Assembly: GCA_024233215.1 (NCBI GenBank)
Contig: JACKPW010000008.1
Coordinates: 186,001-250,000 of the forward strand
Origin: Verrucomicrobiales bacterium
GTDB taxonomy: Bacteria > Verrucomicrobiota > Verrucomicrobiia > Limisphaerales > J093
Direction of reading: 5' to 3'
Length of the DNA stretch: 64,000 nucleotides
Below are positions 18,216 through 26,614 of the stretch, piece by piece; position 1 is the stretch's first letter; each line of letters starts with the position of its first letter. A program made the translations under genes and the position numbers. Below the pieces are notes generated by a model. The model was not told where the DNA came from, did not search any database, and worked only from the letters and a program-made list of their open reading frames with translations.

Positions 18216-20417
18216 ATGAGAAGGCTGTTGGTAGCGGTCATGGTTGCGGGGGTCGTCTGTGTCGGTCCCACCGTCCGGGCTCAGCCGGGACCGCCGCAGC
18301 GCACCCAGGCGAATGTCCCGGTGGAAATCACCTTCACTGCGCAACGCCCGGTCCTGGACCCCTTCAATGAAGTCACGCTGGATGTCACCTTCACGCCCCC
18401 CTCCGGTCCCGTGCTCAAAGTGCCCGCCTTCTGGGCCGGCGCGAACCGCTGGAAGGTGCGCTACGCGTCGCCGCTGACCGGCACCCATCGCTGGCAGACC
18501 GAATGCAGTGATGCGCAGGATGCCGGCCTGCATGACGTTGCGGGGGTCGTGGAGGTGACGCCCTACACCGGGGACAACCCGTTGTTCAAGCATGGCCCGG
18601 TGCGCGTGGCGGCAGACCGCCGGCATTTCGAGCACGCGGATGGGACACCCTTCTTCTGGCTCGGGGACACCTGGTGGATGGGGCTATGCCACCGCCTGCA
18701 CTGGCCCGATGAGTTCCGGCAGTTGACCGCAGACCGGAAGGCAAAGGGGTTCAACGTCGTGCAAATCGTCGCGGGACTTTACCCCGACATGTCCCCGTTC
18801 GATCCCCGCGGCGCCAACGAAGCCGGCTACCCGTGGAAGACCAACTACACCCGCCTCCGGCCCGAGTACTTCGATGCCGCGGACAAACGGTTGCGGTATC
18901 TCGTCGACCAAGGAATCACCCCATGCCTGGTCGGCGCGTGGGGCTATTTCCTGCCGTGGATGGGCGAAGCCAAAATGAAGGCGCACTGGCGGAACCTCAT
19001 TGCGCGCTACGGCGCCTGGCCCGTCGTCTGGTGCACCGCGGGCGAGGCAAACCTCCCGTGGTATCGGGCGGAGCACTTCCCTTACGATGACCGGGAGCAG
19101 GTACATGGCTGGACGGAAGTGCTGCGCTTCATCCGCGCCACCGACCCGTTCCGTCGCCCGCTCACGATTCACCCCACCGCCATCAACCAGTACACCGCGC
19201 GCCACGCCACGGACGACCCGGCGCTGCTGGATTTCGACATGCTGCAGACCCCGCACGGGCGGCAGGAGGCGGTGCCGGTCACGCTGAAGGCCGTGCGGGA
19301 ATCCCGAGCCGCAACGCCCGTCATGCCGGTCATCAACGGCGAAGCCAGCTACGAGATGCTCGGGGACAGCCTGCCGACGGAGTGGACCCGCCGGATGTTC
19401 TGGCTGTGCCTCATGAACGGCGCCGCCGGCCACACCTATGGCGCCAACGGCATCTGGCAGCTCAACCGCCGCGGTCAACCGCATGGGCCCTCCCCCACGG
19501 CGGGCAGCCCGCCCACCGGCTATGGCGTCATCCCTTGGGACGACGCCATGCACTTGCCCGGCTCGGAGCAGGTCGGTTTCGGTGCAAGCCTCTTCCGGCA
19601 ATACCCGTGGTGGCGCTTTGAGCCGCATCCGGAGTGGGTTTCGGGAATCGACATCCCTCCCGTCAGCCTCGATGGGGCCCGCTGGATTTGGTTTCCGGAA
19701 GGCGAGCCCTCCCGCGATGCACCCGTCGCCAAACGGTTCTTCCGCCGGTCGTTCGTGTTGCCCCAGGGAAACTCGATCGCACAGGCACGGTTGCGGGTGT
19801 CGGCTGACGACTGGTTCGACGCGCAACTGAACGGGCATCCGCTGGGCACGGCCGGTGACTGGCGAGTGGGCCGGCAGTTCGATCCGTTGTCCCCCTGGCT
19901 CAAGCCCGGCACGAACGTCCTCGCGATCACTGCGGCAAACGGCACGGCAAACGTGGCACTCAACCCGGCGGGCGTCATTGCGGCGTTGGAAATACGGTTC
20001 TCCGATGGCGCGTTGGTTCGGGTTGATTCCGACGCGACTTGGCATTCTGCAGGGGCCGAAGTGCCCGGCTGGGAAGCGGCGGCTTTCGACGACTCCGCAT
20101 GGCCCCAGGCCATGGATCTGGGGCCGCACGGCATGTTGCCCTGGGGCGCGATCGCCGATCCGCGCGCGGGCTCAAGTGCGCCCCAGGCGTGTGGCATTCC
20201 CGGACGCGTGCGACTCATCTACGCGCCGGAGAACGAACCGATCCTGCTTCAAGGGTTGGAAGCGGGCGAAACCTACAACGTTGCGTATTTCGATCCCGTA
20301 ACCGGCGCTCGCACCGAGCGGGGAGGGGTCGAAGCAGAGTCCGACGGATCGTGGCAGTGCCTGCCGCCCCCGGGGATCGACCACGATTGGGTTGTGGTGC
20401 TTGGGAAGGCTGAGTGA
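18216..20417 (+). CDS. secreted DUF5060/DUF4038 glycoside hydrolase (apiosidase-like)
   Basis: This 733-residue protein has a clear signal peptide (residues 1-22, cleavage after VRA). A DUF5060 beta-sandwich follows at about 30-115 (VPVEITFTAQRPVLDPFNEV). A DUF4038/apiosidase-like TIM barrel then runs from about 130 to 460, with FFWLGDTWWMGLC, VVWCTAGEANLPW and VINGEASYEM supplying likely catalytic acids (E in GEAN and in NGEAS). The last 250 residues form a galactose-binding-like region (RFFRRSFVLP, WLKPGTNVLAITAANG) as in rhamnosidase accessory domains, and then a short beta domain. GH140 enzymes of this architecture cut apiosyl side chains of pectin; the substrate here is not proven. Confidence 0.8.
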   Translation: MRRLLVAVMVAGVVCVGPTVRAQPGPPQRTQANVPVEITFTAQRPVLDPFNEVTLDVTFTPPSGPVLKVPAFWAGANRWKVRYASPLTGTHRWQTECSDAQDAGLHDVAGVVEVTPYTGDNPLFKHGPVRVAADRRHFEHADGTPFFWLGDTWWMGLCHRLHWPDEFRQLTADRKAKGFNVVQIVAGLYPDMSPFDPRGANEAGYPWKTNYTRLRPEYFDAADKRLRYLVDQGITPCLVGAWGYFLPWMGEAKMKAHWRNLIARYGAWPVVWCTAGEANLPWYRAEHFPYDDREQVHGWTEVLRFIRATDPFRRPLTIHPTAINQYTARHATDDPALLDFDMLQTPHGRQEAVPVTLKAVRESRAATPVMPVINGEASYEMLGDSLPTEWTRRMFWLCLMNGAAGHTYGANGIWQLNRRGQPHGPSPTAGSPPTGYGVIPWDDAMHLPGSEQVGFGASLFRQYPWWRFEPHPEWVSGIDIPPVSLDGARWIWFPEGEPSRDAPVAKRFFRRSFVLPQGNSIAQARLRVSADDWFDAQLNGHPLGTAGDWRVGRQFDPLSPWLKPGTNVLAITAANGTANVALNPAGVIAALEIRFSDGALVRVDSDATWHSAGAEVPGWEAAAFDDSAWPQAMDLGPHGMLPWGAIADPRAGSSAPQACGIPGRVRLIYAPENEPILLQGLEAGETYNVAYFDPVTGARTERGGVEAESDGSWQCLPPPGIDHDWVVVLGKAE

Positions 20418-20538
20418 AACGACAAGGGCGGAGGTGCGCGTGGCGGTGTGGTGGCGCGCGCAGACGACGGTGGGTGACCTGTGGATGGACAGTCTTACTG
20501 GAGGAAAGGCACTGTGTCATTCTTTAGGACCCCTTTCC

Positions 20539-20759
20539 CAACGCGCCAACGGCGCATCAACCCATCAGCCCAGGGCAACGCCCTGGGAACTCGTCCCCCG
20601 CACATTCATCCGCCCTGAAAGGGCGACACCCGCCATGCCGGAATCCCTCGGGCCTGGTATGTCCGCCGAGGTTCGCCCCTTCAGGGCGGGGAAGTTGGTT
20701 TGGACCGGGTTCCCAGGGCGTTGCCCTGGGCTGGAGAGTCGTTGCGCCCTTGGCGCGGA
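20539..20759. repeat. palindromic intergenic repeat, copy A
   Basis: This ~220-bp element is made of nested inverted repeats. The outer arms are CAACGCGCCAACGGCGCA and TTGCGCCCTTGGCGCGG. The middle arms are CCCAGGGCAACGCCCTGGG and CCCAGGGCGTTGCCCTGGG, each also a hairpin by itself. The inner arms are CGCCCTGAAAGGGCG and CGCCCCTTCAGGGCG. A second copy in the same orientation lies at 24379-24593, after the GH38 gene. The rest of the 475-bp gap (20418-20892) holds no gene. Similar GC-rich hairpin repeats are known from Verrucomicrobiota and Planctomycetota intergenic DNA. Confidence 0.85.
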
Positions 20760-20892
20760 ACTCGGCTGCGACGGATGGTCCGGTTGAAATGAATCGACGC
20801 GACGAGGCGACGAGGCCTGGTGACATTCCAGCATTGCCAACCCTGACGGTGAGACCGTTGAATGGCATCCAGTCCTAGCAGTTACCGGCTTT

Positions 20893-23800
20893 ATGAAGAA
20901 CCACCGTCGCCTCGTCTCGGGAGGCCTCCGCCTGTCGCTTGCGCCAACTCTGCGTGGGTCCGGCTGCCTGCTTTGCCTGACGCTGCTTTCCGGGCCGGTT
21001 GGAGCAGCCTCCGAGACCAAGCCCCTCTGGCAGATCGGGCAGCCCGACGCAAACAACGCCGAGTTCGCGCTCGCGCCGAATGGGTACGGCAAGTTCCACG
21101 ACGACGGGTTCTTCGTCGTCGGCCGCTCGGAGGCCATGCGTGACTGGCCCTATGTCCATCCGGGTCCGTCTGATGCCTGGGCGGGCGGGCGGCAGCATGC
21201 CTTCAGCATTGCGTTCGGCCTGAAGGAGGCAGTGGCGCAGGGCAACTGCAAGCTGCGGGTGGACCTGCTCGACACCCACAGTGGCGCGCCGCCGGAGTTA
21301 CGAATTGAGATCAATGGCCGGCAGTTCAGACAGAAGCTGCCCGCCGGTGCCGGCGATGCCTCGGTGTTTGGCGAGCCGAAGAAGGGCAAACCGTACCATT
21401 TCGAGATCGAGTTTCCGGCAACGTTGCTCCGCGCAGGCGCAAACGAGATCAGCCTGACCACGCTTTCCGGGAGTTGGCTGCTCTATGACGCGATTCGATT
21501 GGAAGCGCCCGGCAGTTTGGTACTCGCGGAGGTGACCGGCACGGTTGTGGGAGGGTTCCGGTCCGAGCCCGTCCTGGTCGATCGCGATGGCGGGCTCATG
21601 CAGACGGTCCAACTGAGCATCCGCCACTTCGGCGATCCCGTGGATGCCACGGTGAAGATCGCCGGCGCCGCCGATGTCAGACTCGCATTAGTACCCGGCG
21701 CCCAACGTCTCGAAGTGCCCGTGCCCGCTGTGGAGAAGGAGACGCCGCTGGAGATCGCCGTCGAAGTCGCCGGCAAGACGCTGGCCGTACAGACGGTCAC
21801 CCTGAGGCCGGTTCGCAAGTGGGTGGTCTATCTGCTGCCGCATTCGCATGTGGACATCGGCTATACCCACGTCCAGACCGACGTGGAGCAGGCGCAATGG
21901 AAGTATCTCGAGATGGCGATGGATGCCGCGAAGAAGTCGGCCGATTATCCGCCCGGCTCGCGCTTTAAGTGGAACGTGGAAGTCCTCTGGGCCGTGGACA
22001 GTTACCTCAGAGAAGCCACGCCGGAGAAACGCCAGCTGTTCATCGAGGCCGTGAAAGCCGGGCAGATCGGCCTTCAGGCACTCTACGGCAACGAACTCAC
22101 CGGCCTCTGCCGACCGGAGGAATTGCTCCGTCTCGTCGGTGCCGCCCAGCGCATCGGGCAGCTCTGCGAAACGCCAGTCACCTCCGCGATGATCACCGAC
22201 GTGCCGGGTTACACTTGGGGAATCGTTCCCGCGTTCGCCCACAGCGGGGTGAAGTATTTCTCGGTCGGCCCCAACGGCGGCGACCGCATCGGCCGTACGG
22301 CCGCGGCGTGGGGGGACAAGCCGTTCTGGTGGGTCGGTCCGAACGGCCGGGACAAGGTCCTGTTCTGGATGACCGGCACCGGCTACTACCGCGTCTTCAG
22401 TTCCGCCGAGAACCTGTTGCGCTACCTCGGTAGCCTCGAAGAGAAAGGTTACCCCTACGACTTCGTCCAAGTCCGCCATTGCCTCGGCGACAACGGCGCG
22501 CCGGACGTGGACTTCGCCGACACCGTCAAGGAATGGAACGACACCCACGCCTACCCCAGACTCGTTATCGCCACCACCGACGATATGTTCCGCGATTTCG
22601 AGCAGCGTTACGGCGACCAGTTGCCGATGGCCACCGGTGACTTCACCCCTTACTGGGAAGACGGCGCCGCGTCATCCGCGCTGGAAACGGCGATGAACCG
22701 CGCCTCCTCCGATCGCCTCACGCAGGCCGAGACGCTCTTTGCCATGTTCAATCCGCAGGCGTATCCGGCGGAGGATTTCTACCAGGCCTGGCGCAACGTG
22801 ATTCTCTACGACGAGCACACCTGGGGCGCGCACAACAGTATCAGCCAGCCCGATCATCCGTTCGTAAAGAGCCAGTGGGCCATCAAGCGGCAGTTCGCGG
22901 TGGATGCCGACGCGCTATCGCGCAAGCTGCTCGCGGCTGCCAATGACGCCCGCGGTGAACCGTGGGTCGGCAATACGGGGGACTCGTCCACGTCGTCCGG
23001 ATTCCAAGCCATTGATGTCATCAACACCACCGGCTCCGGCTATCCCTACGCGTTGGTCACGGTGCCGGCTGAACTGTCCACCATCGGCGACGGCATCTCC
23101 TACTCGCCGACCAACAGCGGGCGTGGGACTTCCCAGCGGCTCACCACTGGCGAGTTGATCTTCCGCCCGTGCGTCGGCGGCTTTTATGCCCACCGCTGGT
23201 ACGTCACTGCTAAGAAGGCCGGGGAACTTCGTGACTCTTTCCCCGCCGCCTGTGTCGAAGGAACCGCGCTGACCATTCGCAATTCCGCTGTAGCCCACGG
23301 CCTGACACTGCGCCTCGACGAAAAGACCGGCGGCATCGCCAGCCTGGTTTACGACGGCCACGAACTCGTGGACACGAATTCTCCGACTGGCCTGAACGAC
23401 TATTTCTACCTCCCCGGCAGCGACCTCAAGGGACTTCAGCGGAATGGCCCGGTGAAGATCTCCGTGAAGGAGAAAGGACCGCTCCTGGCCTCGCTGCTTG
23501 TCGAGTCCGATGCTCCCGGCTGCCACAAACTGACGCGCGAATACCGCCTCCACGCGCTTCGTAACTACATCGAGATCATCAACACCGTGGACAAGGAAGC
23601 CGTGCGGGCCAAGGAAGGCGTCCACTTCGGTTTCGGCTTCAATGTGCCCGGCGGCACCGTGCGCATGGACGTGCCGTGGGGGGTCGTGCGACCGGAGACC
23701 GACCAGCTTCCCGGCGCCTGCAAGCACTGGTTCAGCGTCCAGCGCTTTGTGGACATTTCAAACGAGGATCTCGGCGTCACTTGGCTGACGCCCGACGCGC

Positions 23801-24327
23801 CGTTGGTGGAAGTCGGCGGCATCACCGCCAATCTCATCGGCGGGCTCAACAATCCCAATCTCTGGCTCGATCACTTGGAGCCGTCCACGACGGTCTATTC
23901 CTGGGCCATGAACAATCACTGGCACACCAACTACCGCGCCGAGCAGGAAGGCCCGACGGTGTTCCGCTACTTCATCATTCCTCATGACAAGCAGAACTCT
24001 GACCGCGCCGCGCGCGTGGCCTTGGAACTTGCCCAACCGCTGCTGGTCCTGCCCGCGCGGGGCGAAGAACTGAGCCAATCGCCCCTGGGCGGTGTTGCCG
24101 GTGCCCAAGTCACGGCCTTCAAACCCAGCGAAGACGGCAAGGCTTGGATTCTCCGTTTGTTCAACAACACCGACAAGGCAACGCAGGCCAAATTCACCTG
24201 GAGCAAGCCTGAGCCAACAACAGTCTCCCTGAGTGACAACTCCGAGAAGCCGCTTCAACCACTCCCGGTTCCGGTGGAGATGCAACCATGGGACATGGTG
24301 ACCGTCCGGGCGGAACTCGCCCAGTAG
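20893..24327 (+). CDS. secreted GH38 alpha-mannosidase-like hydrolase
   Basis: This 1144-residue exported protein has a signal region at about 1-40. A galactose-binding-like beta-sandwich resembling the polysaccharide-lyase accessory domain follows (about 40-205, DAWAGGRQHAFSIAFGL). The GH38 catalytic domain starts near 310. Zinc ligands H319 and D321 lie in HSHVDIGYTH, the presumed nucleophile D436 in MITDVPGYTWG, and the fourth ligand H642 in LYDEHTWGAHN. The remainder is the GH38 C-terminal beta-sandwich (SLVYDGHELVDTNS). It should hydrolyse alpha-mannosides outside the cytoplasm, although the I-G-Y in place of G-W after the zinc motif is a family variant. Palindromic repeats flank it on both sides. 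Confidence 0.85.
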   Translation: MKNHRRLVSGGLRLSLAPTLRGSGCLLCLTLLSGPVGAASETKPLWQIGQPDANNAEFALAPNGYGKFHDDGFFVVGRSEAMRDWPYVHPGPSDAWAGGRQHAFSIAFGLKEAVAQGNCKLRVDLLDTHSGAPPELRIEINGRQFRQKLPAGAGDASVFGEPKKGKPYHFEIEFPATLLRAGANEISLTTLSGSWLLYDAIRLEAPGSLVLAEVTGTVVGGFRSEPVLVDRDGGLMQTVQLSIRHFGDPVDATVKIAGAADVRLALVPGAQRLEVPVPAVEKETPLEIAVEVAGKTLAVQTVTLRPVRKWVVYLLPHSHVDIGYTHVQTDVEQAQWKYLEMAMDAAKKSADYPPGSRFKWNVEVLWAVDSYLREATPEKRQLFIEAVKAGQIGLQALYGNELTGLCRPEELLRLVGAAQRIGQLCETPVTSAMITDVPGYTWGIVPAFAHSGVKYFSVGPNGGDRIGRTAAAWGDKPFWWVGPNGRDKVLFWMTGTGYYRVFSSAENLLRYLGSLEEKGYPYDFVQVRHCLGDNGAPDVDFADTVKEWNDTHAYPRLVIATTDDMFRDFEQRYGDQLPMATGDFTPYWEDGAASSALETAMNRASSDRLTQAETLFAMFNPQAYPAEDFYQAWRNVILYDEHTWGAHNSISQPDHPFVKSQWAIKRQFAVDADALSRKLLAAANDARGEPWVGNTGDSSTSSGFQAIDVINTTGSGYPYALVTVPAELSTIGDGISYSPTNSGRGTSQRLTTGELIFRPCVGGFYAHRWYVTAKKAGELRDSFPAACVEGTALTIRNSAVAHGLTLRLDEKTGGIASLVYDGHELVDTNSPTGLNDYFYLPGSDLKGLQRNGPVKISVKEKGPLLASLLVESDAPGCHKLTREYRLHALRNYIEIINTVDKEAVRAKEGVHFGFGFNVPGGTVRMDVPWGVVRPETDQLPGACKHWFSVQRFVDISNEDLGVTWLTPDAPLVEVGGITANLIGGLNNPNLWLDHLEPSTTVYSWAMNNHWHTNYRAEQEGPTVFRYFIIPHDKQNSDRAARVALELAQPLLVLPARGEELSQSPLGGVAGAQVTAFKPSEDGKAWILRLFNNTDKATQAKFTWSKPEPTTVSLSDNSEKPLQPLPVPVEMQPWDMVTVRAELAQ

Positions 24328-24378
24328 GGCCTCTGCCACGAATGCGGCAGAACGAAAGGGCGGATATTCTCACGCCAA

Positions 24379-24593
24379 CAACGCGCCAACGCCACCTCCA
24401 CCCATCAGCCAGGGCAACGCCATGGGAACTCACCCCCCTGACCTCATCCGCCCTGAAAGGGCGACACCCGCCATGCCGGAATCCTTGGTGTATGTCCGCT
24501 GAGTTTCGCCCCTTCAGGGCGGAGGGTTGGTTTGGGCAGGCGTTCCCAGGGCGATGCCCTGGGCTGGAGAGTCGTTGCGCCTTCGGCGCGGAA
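24379..24593. repeat. palindromic intergenic repeat, copy B
   Basis: This is a second, slightly diverged copy of the element at 20539-20759, in direct orientation. It shares GGGCAACGCC, CATCCGCCCTGAAAGGGCG, ACACCCGCCATGCCGGAATC, CGCCCCTTCAGGGCGG, GTTCCCAGGGCGATGCCC and TGGAGAGTCGTTGCGCC. The first outer arm has lost part of its pairing. It fills most of the 330-bp gap between the GH38 gene and the small membrane protein gene. Confidence 0.85.
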
Positions 24594-24659
24594 ACTCGCC
24601 GCGACGATGGGCCTCCAGAAGGTCCGTTGCGTTCGGGTGCTGCAGCCGGAATCTGACCC

Positions 24660-25187
24660 TCACTGGAGATATGCCAACCACTTCTCGGCAAAGTAGCCCA
24701 GCACGACAGATGCGACGGCGACGGACGAAAGAAGCGTGATGCCGGGTGATGCGAACAACCACACACCGAATACGGCGAGCCCAGCAAACAAGACCGCGTT
24801 CAGGGCACGTCGAAACCTGGGAAACCACGCCTCTTGTTCCCCGAAGACGACCACGCCTAGCCACACGCCGAAGGCAAACAGGATGCCGGAGATCTGCAGG
24901 CTCCGGTGCCACGACGAGTCACTTCCCGAAGGCAGGGCATACAACCCGTAGTGACCCAGTGCAAGGCACCCGCAGAGCAGCAGCCAGAGGATCGCGCTGC
25001 TGACGTAGCGCCAGCCCCGCGTCTCCTCCCCTACATCTTCCGATACCGCGGGCCTTCGCCGCCTTCGGGGGCGGTCCAGATCACGTTTTGGTGGGGGCAC
25101 TTCACGGAGCAGGAACCGTCGTGCATGCAGTTGCTCGGGCTGAGCAGGATCCGATGGTCGCGCATCCGGTAGACCTCGCCGGGACAA
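24660..25187 (-). CDS. small membrane protein, start uncertain
   Basis: The part after the ETF-QO stop (below about 25030) encodes a credible membrane protein of about 120 residues. It has three hydrophobic spans: ILWLLLCGCLALGHYGLYAL, ISGILFAFGVWLGVVVFG, and AVLFAGLAVFGVWLF running into ITLLSSVAVASVVLGYFA. However, no ATG or GTG lies in frame after the ETF-QO stop. The nearest ATG is at 25187, deep inside ETF-QO, and would add 56 Arg/Pro-rich residues that look like an alternative frame. Either the overlap is real, or a rare start is used, or the gene is broken at its 5' end. Function unknown. Confidence 0.45.
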   Translation of the reverse strand: MSRRGLPDARPSDPAQPEQLHARRFLLREVPPPKRDLDRPRRRRRPAVSEDVGEETRGWRYVSSAILWLLLCGCLALGHYGLYALPSGSDSSWHRSLQISGILFAFGVWLGVVVFGEQEAWFPRFRRALNAVLFAGLAVFGVWLFASPGITLLSSVAVASVVLGYFAEKWLAYLQ

Positions 25188-26614
25188 AGCTGGACGCAGG
25201 GGGCGCCGTATTCCTTCTCGCAGCTTTCACAGAGCGCCGGATCACGAATGACGATGTGCGACGGTTCGTCCTCGCGATGGTTCGCCCCCGACAGATTCAC
25301 GAACGTGGCCTTGTCCATGCCCGTGGCGTCGTCGTGATGGAGGCGGAGGCCGGGCCGGAGCGCCTCGTGATCCGGCTTGGTGGGGAGTCCGAACGGCAGC
25401 AGATGCTGGACGGCGGACAACGGGGCGCCGAGATGCAGCCCGAGTTGGAAGACCTGCCGGAAGTTGCGCGCGGAACGCAGCGGCTCCAGCACGGTCCGCC
25501 CCAGCGCCTTCTTGTAGGGAAGCAGGGCTTGCTCGGAAAAGTCGTCACGCTCCAGGGCGTCGAAGATGGTGTCCGCCGCTGCGATCCCGGACAGGATGGC
25601 ATAGTGAATGCCCTTGATCTTGCGCATGTTGACGAAGCCCGCAGCGTCCCCCGCCAGCAGGGCGCCCTCGGTGACCAGGCTGGGCAGCGAATAAAAACCG
25701 CCCTCCGGAATGGTCTTCACGCCGGTGGCCGTCACCTCCCCGCCCTTCAACAACTCGGCAATGACCGGATGCTCCCTGAGTCGCTCCAGCTCGCGTTGGG
25801 GGTTCAGGTCCGGGTAACGCCAGTCAAGGCCCAGGATCAGCCCCACGGCAACCTCGTTATTGCCCATGTCATAGAGAAAGCCGCCGCCGAAAACATCGGA
25901 CGGGCACGGGTAGCCGAGGGTGTGGATGACCCGGCCTTCGCCGAAGTCATTGTCCTTCGGGAGTTTGATCAGCTGTTTCACCCCGATGGAGTAGACCTGG
26001 GGATTGCGCGAGGGGCGCAGGCGCTCACCGAGTTGGCGGGAGAGGACGCCGCGGGAACCGTCGCAGAACACCGTGACCCGGGCTTCGATGGTCTCGCCGG
26101 CCAGCATGCCCGGGGGATGGTCTCCGTGCGTGCTGCGGCCTTGATCGGCAAGGCGCAAGCCCCTTACCGCCTCGCCATCGAGGATCGGTTCCCGGCCCGA
26201 GAACCCGAGGTGGATCTCTGCTCCCTCGCGTTTGGCCACCGCCCCCAGCCAGCGCACCAGCCGGTTGATGGAAATGGCGTGATCCCCCGTATGGTGCATG
26301 GCTTTGGGGACCAGGGCGACCGGGACCTGGCGCGCGCCGGTCTGGGTCAGGAAGAACATCTCATCCCGTTGCACGGGCACCATGCCCTGGATGAACGGAT
26401 CCTTCTCCTCGCGCCAGCCGGGCACCAGGGCATCGAGGCAGCCACTCTCAAAGACGGCCCCTGAGAGATTGTGGTAGCCGAGCTTGGGCGCCTTGTCGAT
26501 CACCACGACCGAGGCTTCGCGGTTGGCCTCACGCAGGCGCTGGCGCAGGCGAATGGCGGTGGCCAGGCCCGCGGGGCCGGCGCCGGCAATGAGAACATCG
26601 AGGGGCTTGGTCAT
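25031..26614 (-). CDS. electron-transfer flavoprotein:ubiquinone oxidoreductase
   Basis: This 527-residue ETF-QO passes electrons from reduced ETF to membrane quinone. The N-terminal FAD motif LIAGAGPAGLATAIRLR is followed by KLGYHNLSGAVFESGCLDAL, typical of the family. A second FAD segment GALLAGDAAGFVNMRKIKG lies near 335. The C-terminal FixX-like domain carries the 4Fe-4S cysteines in CVQLCPGEVYR and NCMHDGSCSVKCPHQNVIW. The gene overlaps the stop of the fused ETF gene by 4 bp, so donor and acceptor are made together. It should sit on the inner membrane surface and feed the same quinone pool as the complex I encoded downstream. Confidence 0.94.
   Translation of the reverse strand: MTKPLDVLIAGAGPAGLATAIRLRQRLREANREASVVVIDKAPKLGYHNLSGAVFESGCLDALVPGWREEKDPFIQGMVPVQRDEMFFLTQTGARQVPVALVPKAMHHTGDHAISINRLVRWLGAVAKREGAEIHLGFSGREPILDGEAVRGLRLADQGRSTHGDHPPGMLAGETIEARVTVFCDGSRGVLSRQLGERLRPSRNPQVYSIGVKQLIKLPKDNDFGEGRVIHTLGYPCPSDVFGGGFLYDMGNNEVAVGLILGLDWRYPDLNPQRELERLREHPVIAELLKGGEVTATGVKTIPEGGFYSLPSLVTEGALLAGDAAGFVNMRKIKGIHYAILSGIAAADTIFDALERDDFSEQALLPYKKALGRTVLEPLRSARNFRQVFQLGLHLGAPLSAVQHLLPFGLPTKPDHEALRPGLRLHHDDATGMDKATFVNLSGANHREDEPSHIVIRDPALCESCEKEYGAPCVQLCPGEVYRMRDHRILLSPSNCMHDGSCSVKCPHQNVIWTAPEGGEGPRYRKM

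Noticed and set aside
20557..21137. Short frames on both strands with phrases such as SPGRCPGL across the intergenic repeats
   Set aside because: These are translations of the palindromic repeat itself, not proteins.
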